Source: Ottelia alismoides
Taxonomy: Eukaryota; Streptophyta; Magnoliopsida; Alismatales; Hydrocharitaceae
Direction: 5' to 3'
Assembly: GCA_037367405.1 (NCBI GenBank)
Contig: JAZKJV010006053.1
Span: forward strand, 186,001 to 250,000
DNA length: 64,000 bases
Of this stretch, positions 1 to 11,790 are shown piece after piece. The number at the start of each line of letters is the position of its first letter. The stretch's first letter is position 1. Made by a program: the position numbers and the translations under genes. The notes beneath the pieces are model-generated. The model made no database searches. It saw only the letters and a program-made list of their open reading frames with translations, and was not told where the DNA came from.

Positions 1-906
1 TTTACATGATTGAATAATTTAAAGATTAACAAACATAACTTTATGGAGAGCCTATAGATCATGGTCCTCGATGCTTATCAATAGTCATATACTCTATTGA
101 AGTCGGTGGTGAAGCTAGAAACACAAGCTTACTAGAGAACTTATATATCACATTTGAAAAAAAAATAGGTGAGGGAAATGAAATCTGGATGCAAAGATAA
201 TAAAATACAAACCATTGACCAATAGCTTCAAACTAAATGAGGGCAAGCAAGAACAGTGCTTAATCAACATGGAGGGAAGATAAGGAATGCCCTTCTACTA
301 CACAGTTGTTCAACTTGTCTCTACAATAATACATTGCTTTTGCTGCCAATCAATATCAAGCTTTGTGGAAATCCATTTACTATACAAAATAAAAAAAGAA
401 AATATTGTCATTTTGTCCCATCATATACTTTAAGTATCTCGTTCAAGTTACCCTTCCAAACATCTTCAAGACACTTTACTAGAAATTCTCTTTTTTGTTT
501 GCAGATTGTTCGGTATCAAAGTTTAGAAAAATCCACAATGTCCAAAACTGGTCCAACACTGAACTGAACAAGGGCTTTCATGACAAAAGCAGGCAGTATA
601 AAATGATAACATTAAGGATCATGATGTATACAATGGTGACAGTAATTTTCTTAGAACAGTTTGTACACTGCCCAAGCTAGAATGATATCCAATATGTAAG
701 AGTTTGGTCCTCGATGAATTCACGTAACTTGACATTTGAGTGTGTGATGCAAGAATAAAGAAATCTAAATGGGTACTGACACAAACACAAAAATAGAAAC
801 TAAATAAGTTCCCATCTAATTGTGCAATTGAAACACATGGAACAATGGCGTACAGCAACTCTCGACCACGACATATGATAAATATAGAAAACACAATGAA
901 ACTTTC
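1..906. other. AT-rich sequence, no gene recognised
   Basis: No conserved protein or repeat was recognised. Short open frames here have no recognisable motif. If the candidate last LysRS exon at 907-947 is real, the minus strand of this stretch would be 3' UTR and downstream flank. Confidence 0.4.
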
Positions 907-947
907 CTAACTTGCATGAACGGATGCCCGAGCAATAAGCCCATCCA
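907..947 (-). CDS. candidate last exon of lysyl-tRNA synthetase
   Basis: On the minus strand a good acceptor (TTGATTTCAG, ending at 948) precedes TG GAT GGG and then 13 codons ending in TAG at 909-907. The LysRS exon ending at 19848 leaves one base of a codon, so the join would be in phase and give a tail VDGLIARASVHAS. That is what the sequence shows. That the exon is used is inference. It would need an intron of about 18.9 kb, long but in line with the two 10-kb introns of this gene. The alternative is read-through of the 19848 donor to TAA at 19827-19825. Confidence 0.33.
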
Positions 948-1624
948 CTGAAATCAAGAAACAATTAGTCAGCATCTGTGGTAGCTGACAAGTCCAAGAA
1001 ATCATTGTGCATAATGACAGCAGTTAGTCCACAATTTTCCTCCTTGAGAGACAATTTAAGCTGCACCCATAAAAACTGATAATCAGTGTAAGTCCCCGGA
1101 AATCATTGAGATGTCTGTTAAAAACAAGCTGAATCCTTTCATATAGCTGAGAACAAATAAGATCTGTTATTTTGGAGTATGTTTCAATTTTTTAGTGTAA
1201 ATATGGGTTAGCATTCTACTCAGAATATGTTCTACATCTAGATTTATTGATATAAATCGCATTTATCTCAGCAGTGCACAAAAGAATCACTAAATTATGT
1301 CTGTCAACTTTGTCCGCTTTCTTGTCTGATAATCCGATTGTAGTGATATTGTTTCTATCAGTCAACTATGTCTAGCTTCTTGTCTGATAATCTGATTGCG
1401 GTGATAATCTTGAGCCTGATGCAATACTTGAGTTTTTACAGTGGAACTCAGAGTAATTTCTAGATTTGAACACGTGATGTTTAATATAAGTAGAGTTCGA
1501 CTAGGCAATCTATACTTGTAATACACAACATCATTGAAATCATTTCCATATAAAATCTATATTCTCTAGTGCTCTTGCCATATAAAAACACTATCTGGAC
1601 TACAGCAGAATGGATTCCTCTGAT
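948..1624. other. no gene recognised
   Basis: AT-rich sequence with an imperfect local duplication around 1310-1400 (CTTGTCTGATAATC occurs twice). No coding signal or named repeat was recognised. It would be intron if the exon at 907-947 is real. Confidence 0.35.
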
Positions 1625-1845
1625 TGAAGAAAAATGGTGAAGTCTTCTCCCGCTTTAAGTAGTAGACGGCTACATGGAATCTTGTGCAAATCTATGTCGA
1701 AAGATCCAATTATTTTTATGCTGGCTGTCAGCTACCTCATGCAAACCCTATAAGGAAGGATTTGAACCCTGTGGTATTTTGGGTGGTAGGCACACATACT
1801 GCATACCACCAGACCGTTGGAGTGGGTACAAAAAGGGCAAAAACA
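1625..1845 (-). repeat. tRNA-derived SINE, Au-like
   Basis: Read on the minus strand, the 5' part has a tRNA-like A box (GTCTGGTGGTATGCAGT) and a B box (GGGTTCAAATCC). The 3' part, ATTCCATGTAGCCG and onward, matches the tail of the RTE LINE at 19690-19754 in this window. Plant Au-type SINEs share their tail with RTE LINEs, so this is probably a member. A relative lies at 7090-7280. Ends are approximate and no TSD was resolved. Confidence 0.55.
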
Positions 1846-2156
1846 ACTCAAGGCTCAAATTCAACAGTGGTTGGGGTACAACTCACTGAAAATTTTCAAC
1901 CTTACCTCTCTAGCAAATGTTCGTGGAAGATAGCTAGTGCAGACTGCAGACTATTGAACGAAACATCATATTTGCGTGCATTCTTTCTTAGCAAAAACCA
2001 AGCAACTGCTCTCCTCTTCTCAAAGCTACCCTCCAAAGAAAATATTTATTTTGCCTTCCAATCTACTAATTGAGTAAATGGAAAAAATATCGTTTTTGCG
2101 CACAAAAAATGGAAATGACATTTTCATGACAGACCGATTCCCTATTGCTTTCTACC

Positions 2157-3196
2157 CATTGTTTTTAAAACGTGCCTCGAGGCGCTGGGACGTACGCCTC
2201 GAGGCTATAGCCTCATGCAGCCTCAATGAGGCGTACGCCTCGAGGCTTATAAGGTGCGCCTCAAGACATACACGTCAAGGTGTGCTTTGAGGCGATGCCT
2301 CATGTATGAGCTGATTTTTTATTCTTTTCCTACAATATTTTTCTTTTCTTTTTAATTGTGAGCTTTTCATCTTTTGTAGACAAGTATTTTCAAGTTCTTA
2401 AGCTCACGATTCATTGAAATGCATTTTTTTAGTTTATTAACATATTAAACTTATTTTTACTTTGTTATGCATGTTCTTTATAAATTAACATGAACAAAAA
2501 AATGAGTCTTAAGTCCTTAAATCTAATGCCTCTACTCTTTAGTATGAATCAATCATAAATGCTTTCTTTATTAAAATGTTTGGATGCAAGTCCCCTACTT
2601 CGATATAAATACAGAAAAGTGTATTTTTGTAAACATGGCTCATCTTTTCTCCTATTCAATCGAGACTAAATTAATACACATCAAAGCATGCATGAACAAA
2701 GATGGTCATAACATGCAATATTCAAGTATTTTATACCCCAATCCTTATGGTAAAGTAAAAAGTGATAACTTATTCACTGCTTACTCTCTTATCCTTCTCA
2801 ATTGAATGACACGCATATTTCACCTAATTTTGAAAATTGTGTTACATCTAGTACCTATAGTTTACTTTTATTCAAAACTTTGAATTTTTGGAGAGTTACC
2901 CATTATTGTGCCTACATATCCATATTTACTTTACTCCTTGCAGATTTAGAGTCCAAAATAAGAGAGTTATATAACAATTGGATGTTTGAACTATGATGTT
3001 AGTCTTGAAATGTCATGGAGTTATGTATTTAATCATAACTATATAATTTTTAGAACTTGTGTATTACGATTAATTATTATGTTTTATGAAAAAATTCTTT
3101 CACGAGTGAGGCTTACGCCTCGATACGCCTCAAGGCTTACGCCTCGGCAATACTAGGAAAATGCCTCGATACGCCTCACGCTTTTTAAAACCCTTA
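2157..3196. mobile_element. non-autonomous hAT-type element, GCCTCGAGGCG family copy 1
   Basis: About 1.04 kb. The ends read inward as CATTGTTTTTAAAACG and TAAGGGTTTTAAAAAGCG, followed by clusters of GCCTCGAGGCG/TACGCCTC repeats. An 8-bp TSD (tttctacc at 2149-2156, tttctaac at 3197-3204, 7/8) supports hAT. No transposase is present. The AT-rich core closely resembles copy 2 (5932-6930). Copy 3 (59971-60888) shares only the termini and GC-rich repeats. Confidence 0.78.
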
Positions 3197-3205
3197 TTTC
3201 TAACC

Positions 3206-4735
3206 AAAAATAAGAAGTGTTATCGGCACCTGGTTTATAGGTTGTTGAGGAAGATATATGGGTGTTGATGCAGCGTGACCCAAATTAGGGGGCCACATTT
3301 ATTTAATTAAATAATTATCAATTTTATTTACGTTTTTAGCGGTCGTAGTGGTCTAATTTAATAATTGAGATCGCCTGTGATCTCAACGTTGATTTCGTAG
3401 AGTTTAATTATAATTGTTGGTCAATTAAATAATTAGAGTCCAATTAAGTTAGTTAGAGGTCAATTAGGATTAAATTAGTTGTAATTTGAGTATTTACTAT
3501 TTTTGTAAACCCTCTCTCCTATATAAAGAGGAGGGTAGTCCATTGTTTTTAGACAGTCAGTTATGAATTGAAATTTGAGTTGATCTCATTTTATCCCCTC
3601 TCCTTCTCTCTCTCCCTCCACGCGATCTCCGCGGTCTTCCCCTCAACCCCGCGCATTCCGGCGTGTTCTTCCTCTCAACCCCTCTACTTTCTCTCCTCAA
3701 TCCCTCTCTTTCTTCCACCAAATATCCACCGCACAAATTATTTATTTTTCGACGACGCGCCGAACCCGTTTTGCATCAGGTGTCTATGTCGTTGAAGGTT
3801 GAGTTGGGGACACATCCCTTCTGCTTTGTGGAGGGGTGTTTCGCATGTGGTGTCGGAGATAGCCAGAAAGATGAGACCCTATCTGGAAATGAAGGGGGAT
3901 TCCGCTTCTGATGGATGATTGGACGGGAGAGGGGACCCTGGGGAGCGTTTCCCAAGGTTGATGCAGTTAGCGACAGATAAGGCGGTGATGGTAAGGGAAG
4001 TGTGGGGGGAGAAGGAGCCTAGTCACTGATTTTTGTGGCGAAGGACCAGAGAGTTGAGGAGTTCTTGAAGTTGCAGATCGAGTTGGTGGACGAGGTGATT
4101 CCTATGACGGGCAGAGATCACTACGTCTGGGGAGACGATAGATTTTCGGTCAAAAAGGCTTATGAAAATTTTACGGCGATGGGGTGGAGGTGGAGGATGA
4201 CGAGAGGGTAAACATGCGATTGATATGGAGAAGCAAAGTGACATACAGGATTAAGGTGTTTTTGTGGTTGTTCAGACTTGGGAGGATTCTTACGAAGGAA
4301 CGTCGCGGGCTTCTGTTGGGGACGGAGAACGTTTCATACGATAGATGCGGCTTAGCGGTGGAAGATATGAACCACATGTTCTTCTATTACGAGTCTCCTG
4401 CTGAAGTGTGGAGCAGAGCGCATCTTAGATGGCTCGGGACGCAGAATGTTTCGTGCTTTTGGAGAGATATTCGTTCTGTTTGCGGGTTTGGACTTGCGGA
4501 CAGTACACTTCCCTTCACTTTGGTCTATTTGGTGATTTGGTGTGCGCGGAACAGCGTGATTTGGGGGGGGGGGATTCTTTTCATTTCCATGAATGTGTTG
4601 GAACATTGTAAGGTGATTTGTACAGCTTCGATTTTGTAAAAACCTGTAGTTATACGGTATATTTATATATATATATACAAACTACTTGAGGAGGATCTCA
4701 ACTTGGAAGGTCACTCGTGTTTCTCTTCAAAACAA
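3206..4735 (+). pseudogene. 5'-truncated L1-type LINE, 3' end with zf-RVT domain
   Basis: The coding strand reads a typical plant L1 ORF2 C-terminus. A YVWGDDRFSVKKAYENF-like segment lies near 4120-4175. A reverse-transcriptase zinc-binding region follows at 4200-4400 (IWRSKVTYRIKVFLWLF, then CGLAVEDMNHMFFYYES), then a W-C-A-R-N segment near 4540. The reading is interrupted by the solo LTR at 3266-3778 and by frameshifts. The upstream part (RLLRKIYG) is at about 3235-3262. It ends in AT-rich 3' sequence near 4735. It begins right beside hAT copy 1. Confidence 0.7.
3266..3778 (+). repeat. solo LTR of the TGATGCAGCG non-autonomous LTR family
   Basis: It begins TGATGCAGCGTGACCC, ends TTTTGCATCA and is flanked by a perfect 5-bp TSD GGTGT (3261-3265, 3779-3783). 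Shared with the other family LTRs are the palindrome GAGATC-N6-GATCTC (3367-3384), a TATA box CTATATAAAG (3519-3528) and a C/T-rich U5. No internal region remains, so it is the product of LTR-LTR recombination. It splits the L1 fragment. Confidence 0.88.
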
Positions 4736-5923
4736 ATAATTCAAAAGGTCGACTGCAACTGGGCCAAAAGCAATACTAGGGAATAACTGACAATTGACCT
4801 TATACTAGCGACTCCCTTTTCTAACAGATACAAAATTTTAAAACTCTTCCTAATAATGGCCATGTTATTTTCCCAAACGGGAAGATCCTGCTTTCCGAGA
4901 TGTGGGAATGAGGAATCAAAGCTTCTACGAGATTGACACATCGAATGCTTGGGAATAGAAAAGGTTGAGTCAGAAGAGAAATGGAAGTCAAAAAGAAAGT
5001 CAAGTAGACTAGATTAAAGGGTCGAATCTGGGACCCAGTGCAGTGGGTAAAAGATATATATACCATCGAGGATCCAAATATTGCCTTCTCAATCATAAAC
5101 ATTTACCTCTTGGAGGCCCCCTGACAAGTTTTATTGGAACAAAGTTGTTCTACCAAAAGTTACTTTCTTTGATTGGTTTCTTTATAAAGAGAATACACTC
5201 TATCGAAAAGAAATCGAAATCTGAAATTTAAGAATGTCTAAAATTTAATCATAAAATCAATTGCATGTCCATGAAGGTACCAAAATATAATTTATTCAAA
5301 ATGATGTGTATTTATCTATCAATAGCCACGAGAAAAATTGCAAAATCAGTATGAAAATATTACGCAAGGATTATTTCTCAAATACATAAGTTTTAATATA
5401 TGTATGATAAACATTGCACAACCTACAATCCTAGCTTTCAAAATAGAAGGAAAAATAGTTGAAAAATGATGAGAAATCAAGCAGATACCCGTAACTTTTG
5501 AGGGGGCACGGTAAGCGGTAAATGAAGGGAGCCTGGTATATGAGACTTCATAAGGAAGGCATCAAAGGAAGGGAAGACATGCAAAAGCCTTTGAAAAGGG
5601 AGGCAGTGTTGGTAACGTCATGAGGGAAGGAAAAGAAAGAAGATGGTGTTGGGAGTGTTAAGATGTTCACAGAGCTGAGAGGAGCCAAGAAGCAGTCACG
5701 CACGAAAAGAGGAAGGAAGGAGAATCTGAGGCAGGAGAATGTGTTTACGTGGGGAGAGTTTAGGAGAGGCAAAGTGGATTTATCCAATCCTACGAGAGTT
5801 TGGGGATGTGTCAGCATATCCATCCACTAAAGAGAAATGAACAATGATGGATAATTATGAAAGTTCTTAATGAAAAAAAATAATGAGCCAATCAATTTAT
5901 CGAGTCGAGCATGCATGAACTCG
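4736..5923. other. no gene recognised
   Basis: Sequence between the L1 fragment and hAT copy 2. Short open frames on both strands show no recognisable domain. A purine-rich stretch covers roughly 5540-5780. I see nothing that I can name. Confidence 0.35.
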
Positions 5924-5931
5924 AGCTCAAC

Positions 5932-6930
5932 CACTGCTTTTAAAAACGTGCCTCGAGGCGTTGAGGTGTATGCCTCGAGGCTATAGCCTCGTGCAGCCTC
6001 AGTGAGGCGTGCATCTCGAGGCTTATGAGGCATGCATCGAGGTGTACATGTCGAGGCGTGCCTCGAGGTGCTGCCATGAGATGATTTTTCTATAATATTT
6101 TTTTTCTTTTTGATTGTGAGCTTTTCATCTTTCATAGACAAGTATTTCCAAGTCTTGAAGCTCAGATTCACCTAAATGCATTTTTTTTAGTTTATTAACA
6201 TATTAAGTTTATTTTTTACTTTGTTATGCATGTTCTTTATAAATCAGCATGAACAAAAAATTGAGTCTTGAGTCCTTAAATCTAATGTCTCTGCTCTTTA
6301 GTATGAATCAAGTATAAATACTTTCTTTATTAAAATGTTGGGATGCAAGTCCCCTACTTTGACCTAAATTTAGAAAAGTATATTTTTGTAAACATGTCTC
6401 ATCTTTTCTTCTATTCAATCAGGGACTAAATTAATACACATCAAAACATGCATGAACAAGTCATAACATGCAATATTCAAGTACTTTATCCCCCAATCCT
6501 ATGCTAAAGTAAAGTGATCACCAATTCACTGCTTACTCTCTTATCCTTCTCAATTGAATGACACATATCTCACCTAAATTTGAAAATGGTGTGTTACATC
6601 TAGTCCCTTGAGTTAAATTTTATTCAAAACTTTAAATTTGGCAGAGAGTTACCCATTATTGTGCTTGTATATCTATATTTACTTGACTCCTTGCAGATTT
6701 AGAGTCCAAAAAACAGAGTTATATAACAACGTGGATGTTTAAACCATGATGTTAGCCTTGAAATTTCATAGAGTTATGTATGTAATCATAACAATTTAAT
6801 TTCTAGAACTTGAAAATTGTAATTACGATTAATTATTATGTTTTATGGAATATGTTGTTTCACAAGTGAGGCTTCCTCGAAGCAATACTGGGAAAACCCC
6901 TTGATACGCCTCATGCTTTTTAAAACCTTG
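5932..6930. mobile_element. non-autonomous hAT-type element, GCCTCGAGGCG family copy 2
   Basis: 999 bp beginning CACTGCTTTTAAAAACG and ending TTTTTAAAACCTTG, with a perfect 8-bp TSD AGCTCAAC (5924-5931, 6931-6938). Subterminal GCCTCGAGGCG and TGCCTCGAGG repeats crowd the left end. The right end has only a few degenerate repeats left. The core matches copy 1 closely. No transposase ORF. The perfect TSD fixes the family's boundaries. Confidence 0.85.
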
Positions 6931-7089
6931 AGCTCAACAAGGATAGCAAATACATGTCTGACTCAAACACGTTCTTATCGAGTTGAATCCGAGACATTGT
7001 CGCATTTACATGAACTGCCCATCACTTTAAGTCCTCTTGACATAACCATCGAGAGAAAGAAAACCAAAAATGACAAATAGCAAATGACA

Positions 7090-7280
7090 GCTTTCTCAAC
7101 TTTAAATAAGGCTGGTTACATGGATTCTTATCAAATCTATGTTGAAAGATCTGATTATTCTTTTACACTGGATGCCAGTTACATAACACAACCCTCCTCA
7201 AAAGGGGATTTAAACCATGGTCTTTTGAGCAGCAAGCACATTGTTTTACCACCAGACTAATGAAGTGGGTACAGAAAGAA
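7090..7280 (-). repeat. tRNA-derived SINE, Au-like, second copy
   Basis: Same layout as 1625-1845. On the minus strand there is an A-box-like GTCTGGTGGTAAAACA and a degenerate B box GGTTTAAATCC. The 3' half, AATCCATGTAACCAGCC, is related to the RTE LINE tail. Ends are approximate. Confidence 0.5.
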
Positions 7281-7427
7281 AATCAAAAGGTTAAAAGAAA
7301 TTTATGAATAAATCTCTAAGAAGGTAGTTTGCACAAAGATGCAGAAAAATAAAATAATTTAATGTGTTTGATTCACAACGTTACCGTGAAATAGATGTGC
7401 ATTTTAAATATCAAAAAGTAGATATTG

Positions 7428-7605
7428 CAGTGTACAACAACAATTCCTTCTCGGCTACAATATAAAAAAGTAGATGTTGTAGCGTTAAATACCAAGCATA
7501 GTTTGATGGTGTACAACAACAAATCCTTCTCACATTAAGTAGGGCCGGCTACAATATAAAAAAGCAGATACTGTAGCCTAAAATACCAAGCATAGTTTGA
7601 TGGAG
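7428..7605 (-). repeat. tandemly duplicated SINE/LINE tail fragment
   Basis: Two adjacent copies of about 80-95 bp start near 7428 and 7511. Each contains the reverse complement of the RTE/SINE tail (GTACAACAACAA..TCCTTCTC, then GGCTACA) and then shares AATACCAAGCATAGTTTGATGG. The second copy keeps more of the tail. The unit includes non-repeat sequence, so this is a local duplication. Confidence 0.45.
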
Positions 7606-8049
7606 TTAACGTTAAAATCTCAAAAGGTTGTATCGTGTCAGCATATACTAAAGATTTTTCAGAATGGATTTTTACATAAAATTATAAGGGGCGGTGGACA
7701 AATATGCTAGGTAAATATTCTAAAGAAAAGCTAAATAAATGGCCATGCATAGAAGTATTTCAATTCCAATTTCTTACATAATTATTAAAAGATAACACAG
7801 TTTTATTGATGGCATCTGCAATTTTTAAACGCAGCCTTTATTGCTAACCTCAATGCCAGACAATAAAATGGCAAAATTTTCAGTGTGTATCGTAATATGA
7901 GGTACCAGATGATTGGAGAATATGGAACTCTTTTTTAAATCGGACGGATCCTGACTAACAACCCACTAATAGAGAATTCCCTTCACGCGGGGATAGAGAA
8001 GATATTATATGAGGGTCCTAAAGAGCTCTAACAGAAATTTTCTGAATAT
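7606..8049. other. no gene recognised; left flank of the RTE insertion
   Basis: AT-rich sequence without a coding signal. It ends at the left copy of the 14-bp TSD of the RTE LINE (8050-8063). Confidence 0.4.
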
Positions 8050-8063
8050 TTATTGCATGGCAT

Positions 8064-9068
8064 TTAAGGACGAGGAAGGTCACGTGCTTGTTACTCAGAA
8101 GGACATAGAGACTAGATGGGAGCAGTACTTCCATAAACTTTTCATTAGGGAAGGAAATAGAGAGATCACTTTGGGTGATCTAGCTAGTAGTTAAAGTTAC
8201 TTGAATCGTGCAAGTTATAGACGAATACAAAGAAAGGAAGTAGAGGAGGCTTTGAAGGTTATAAGACCTGGGAAAGGTGCAGGACCGGATGACATCCCTG
8301 TAGAAGTATGGATAGTTTAAGGTGAGCGCGGTTTGACTTGGCTTACGAATCTATTCAATGTTATTTGGCGAAGCAAGAAAATGCATGAAGATTGGAAGAG
8401 GAGTATCGTGGTGCCTCTTTATAAGAATAAAGGAGACATTCAAAATTGTTCAAATTACAGAGGTATCAAGCTGATGAGTCACACTATGAAAATTTGGGAA
8501 CGTGTGATCAAAAGAAGGCTGAGGCAAGTTTCCAACGTAAAAGAAAACCAATTCGGATTCATGGCAGGTCGCTCAACTATTGAAGCCATCCATTTGCTGA
8601 GGAGAACAATAGAGATTTATAGAGCTAAAAGGAAGAACCTCCAATATGATCTTTATTGATTTGGAGAAGGCTTATGATTCTGTCTCATGAGAGATATTGT
8701 GGAGAGTTTTGGAGAAGAGACAAGTACATGTCCTATACATTAACCTCATAAAGGACATGTATGATAGGGCTTTATCTTGTCTAAGGATCCCGTCTGGGAA
8801 GACCGACTATTTTGACATCAATATTGGTTTACATCAAGGTTCGGCTTTGAGTCCATTTCTTTTTACTTTGATTATGAACGAGTTGACAAGTCACATTCAA
8901 GATGAGTTACCTTGGTGTATGTTATTTGCTGATGATATTGTGTTGATTGACGAGACTAGAGATGGAGTAAATAAGAACTTTTAGGTCTGGAGACATGCAT
9001 TGGAGACTAAAGGGTGCTGTTTAAGTAGGTCTAAGACGGAATATATGGAGTGCATCTTTGATGGAAGC
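8064..9068 (+). pseudogene. RTE LINE reverse transcriptase, central part
   Basis: Reads the region before the RT and RT blocks of a plant RTE ORF: KDEEGHVLVTQKDIETRW, then KMHEDWKRSIVVPLYKNKGD, NYRGIKL, FIDLEKAYDSV, GLHQGSALSPFLF and the catalytic LFADDIVL near 8925-8950. Early stops (near 8194 and 8318) and a frameshift near 8640 break it. The endonuclease is lost through 5' truncation. The reading resumes after the chromovirus at 16499. Confidence 0.85.
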
Positions 9069-9073
9069 AATGG

Positions 9074-10284
9074 TGATGCAACCTAATGAAGTGGTGACTT
9101 AATGGCAACCCTAAAACTTAAAAACTAATGGACTAAATGACGAAAACAACTAAGATGACGTGCGATACGCAAAAATCAGCAACAATAGACAACAAGATCC
9201 TCGAGTTCTAGCACCGGTTTCTCCACAATTTCAGGGCAAATCAAATAGTTAATGACTAATGGAAATAAATAACGATATTGCAGTTTAGAACCTCAATAAA
9301 TCACCAAACCGAACAGCAATATAACAGGCCACAACGCTAAGCTCATATGGTGGAATAATATGCAGAGAAAACGCTCATACCACAACCGGCAAGGAGGAGA
9401 GCGCGGGCTTCAGATCTGGCCGTAAAACGCGAGTAGCGGAACAGGCACGTCGGCGTTCTAGCAGGTGCGGGGCCGCGGGCGGCGGTGGTTTCACAGCGGC
9501 TACGGCAGGGGGGTGACAGTGGCGGGGCGGAGTGGTGTCGACGACAAGGCGCCACCGGGAAGGGGATTGCAGAGGTTTCGCGCGGTGGAAGGGTAACGGG
9601 GATGCGGGTGGGCTGAGAGGGGGGTTGGCGCGAGCGGCTGGAGGGGGGAACGGTGATTGTAGGGGAAAGGGGCGGCGGGGGAGAGGGAGAGGCGGGATGG
9701 GGCGGCGAGGGAGGGGTTGTTCGCGGAGGTGGCGGCGGCGTGGGGAGGAGGGGCGAGGTGACTGACGTGCGGGAGGAGTGGCGGGCCGGTGATGGCGGGG
9801 GTGAGGGCTAACAGCGGAGGAGGAGAAGGGGACGCGCGCTGGGTGGGGTTGGTAACGCGTGGGTGGGTGTGGAAGAGAGGCGGAGGGAAGGGGGAAAGGC
9901 GCGGGCAGAGATGGGTTGTGGGGACCGGAGAGGCGACGACGTGGGAAGAAAAGGGTTTAGGGTTCGAAGGAAGGGGGCATGGGAAAGAGAGGTTCGAGAG
10001 AGGGGGGCGGAAACGAGAGGGAGAGAGAAATAGAGAGAGAGAGAGAGAATTAGAGATAGGAAAATAAATTTTTTCATTCAAAAAACTAATTCAATCAGTC
10101 CCAAAGGGGGTGCCTTTATAGAGGCCAAGTCCCACCAAACAAAGCAACAACCCTACTAAAAAAGGAAAAAAAATAGAAAAGGTGATAAGGCCTTGTATAA
10201 TGAGCCTTTTACATAAGTAAATAAAATTAAATAAAATAAAATGTTCGATTAAAGAAATTGATCACATGGTATCATGCTGCATCA
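9074..10284 (-). repeat. 3' LTR of the chromovirus
   Basis: 1211 bp, pairing with 15286-16493. About 650 bp (9370-10020) is strongly G-rich on the plus strand, C-rich on the coding strand. This creates long meaningless proline/serine-rich or glycine/arginine-rich frames. The LTR also carries a (GA)n run. The two LTRs look highly similar, with scattered substitutions and small indels. Confidence 0.93.
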
Positions 10285-11790
10285 ACTCCCCCCTGTTGAG
10301 AAGAATCTCGCTCCGTCGAGATGGCATCGTGGTAGTTCAGAAGTATATCGGGGCGGAGTTGTTGGAGTTCATCCTCGTCAATCCAGGTGCAATCTGTAAG
10401 AGATCGTCCCTTCCATTTGACTAGATAGCGGCGGAAGAGACCACGTCTAGTCGTCATATCTCGGATGTCGGCAATATCTTCAATCTGATCGGCATCAGTC
10501 GTGGCTGGTGGTTGGCGCATATCATCAGCGGGAACTGTTGGCGTGGTGGCATCTGTCTGTTCATCTCCATGATATAAGAAGAGATCTGATACATTAAAGA
10601 CTGGCGATGTCTGGACGTCTGGCGGCAGATCAAGTAAGCATTGGGCCCAATCTTTTTGAGGACTCGGAATGTACCAATCTTTCGTTCACTCAATTTTTGG
10701 TGGACTCTCAAAGGAAACCTCTCTTTTTTTAGGTGGACCATCACTAATTCTCCAACTCTGAACTCGCTCTCTCTACGGTGTAGGTTGGCTTGGGCTTGGT
10801 ATTTCTGGGTCATGGTTTGGAGTTTGGCTCGGATTTCGGTATGGATATAGGTTAGGTGTTCGACCAGATCCTCAGCAGTTGTACTACTTCTCCCTTGCAT
10901 GGGTGTGGGTGTTAGGTCTAGAAATTGGGTAAGTAGAAAGCCGTACACACTCTCAAATGGCGATTTTCCGGTGGACCTATTAGTGGAGTTGTTATACGCG
11001 AATTCAGTCTGGGGAAGAATTAGATCCCATTTGGACGGAGAGTCCCCTGCAAGACATCGCAATAAATTTCCTAATGATCTGTTAACTACTTCGGTTTGCC
11101 CATCTGTTCGTGGATGATAAGCGGTGTTGTATTGCAAACGAGTACCAAGACGAGACCAAAGCGTGCGCCAAAAATGACTCAAAAATCGGGTATCACGATC
11201 CGAAGTAAAGGAACGAGGAACACCATGCAATCGAACGACATCACGAAAAAACAAATCAGCGACATGAGATGCATCTGGATTTTTTTTACATGCAATGAAA
11301 TGTGCCATTTTAGAAAATCTGTCCACAACCACAAAAATAGAGTCAACTTTCCGTACCGTGAGGGGCAAGCCTAGCACAAAATCCATAGTGATGTCTCCCC
11401 AGGGTGGCAGAGGAATCGGCAGAGGTGTATACAACCCAGTGTTCTGCCTATGGCCTTTGAATCCTTGACATGTTTGGCATTTTTGTACGAATTTTGTAAC
11501 ATCCTTTCGCATTTGCGGCCAATAAAATCGCTCTTGGAGAAGGGTCAAGGTCTTGTCCCTTCCAAGTGTCCAGCTAAGCCACCGTTATGTAGTTCTGAAA
11601 TTAAGTTCTCGCGAAGGGAGGTGGCAGGGATGCACAGTCGGTGGGCTTTGAACAGGAACCCCTCATGAAAAACATAAGTGGCTGTCGGATCCTGCCCAGT
11701 ATCAACACATTCTGCATAAGCTTGTCCGAAGTCAGGATCATTGGGGTAGAGATCCTTGAGTGTGTCAAATCTTGTTGTGCCGACGGCCAT
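10272..11790 (-). pseudogene. chromovirus integrase with C-terminal chromodomain
   Basis: The order is integrase zinc-binding region (H residues in ELHNGGLAGH, C residues in CQTCQ near 11465), then the catalytic core. Core acidic residues are seen in ITMDFVLGLP, in FTSDRDTRF and in TDGQTEVVNR, an intact D, D, E set. A GPNAY..I region follows. The last part, a separate frame at 10272-10520, is a chromodomain (YLVKWKGRSLTDCTWIDEDEL). Chromodomains of this class bind modified histones and bias integration. Frameshifts lie near 11545 and between about 10450 and 10570. The subclade (Galadriel-, Tekay-, Reina- or CRM-like) cannot be fixed by eye. Confidence 0.9.

Noticed and set aside
1674..2073. 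Two overlapping frames that look protein-like
   Set aside because: They lie over a tRNA-derived SINE and its flank, with no protein homology that I recognise.
3568..3911. Open frames over the U5 of the LTRs (similar ones at 18820-19026, 55369-55594, 57210-57437, 59019-59210, 61752-62132)
   Set aside because: They read the C/T-rich U5 of the family LTRs. The only supported start is the ATG next to the PBS.
9500..10081. Long proline/serine-rich and glycine/arginine-rich open frames on both strands (also 15703-16286, 17804-18730, 55813-56976, 58039-58742, 60899-61222)
   Set aside because: They arise from C-rich or G-rich blocks in LTRs and element interiors. Overlapping frames on both strands are equally open, and no start context or domain supports them.
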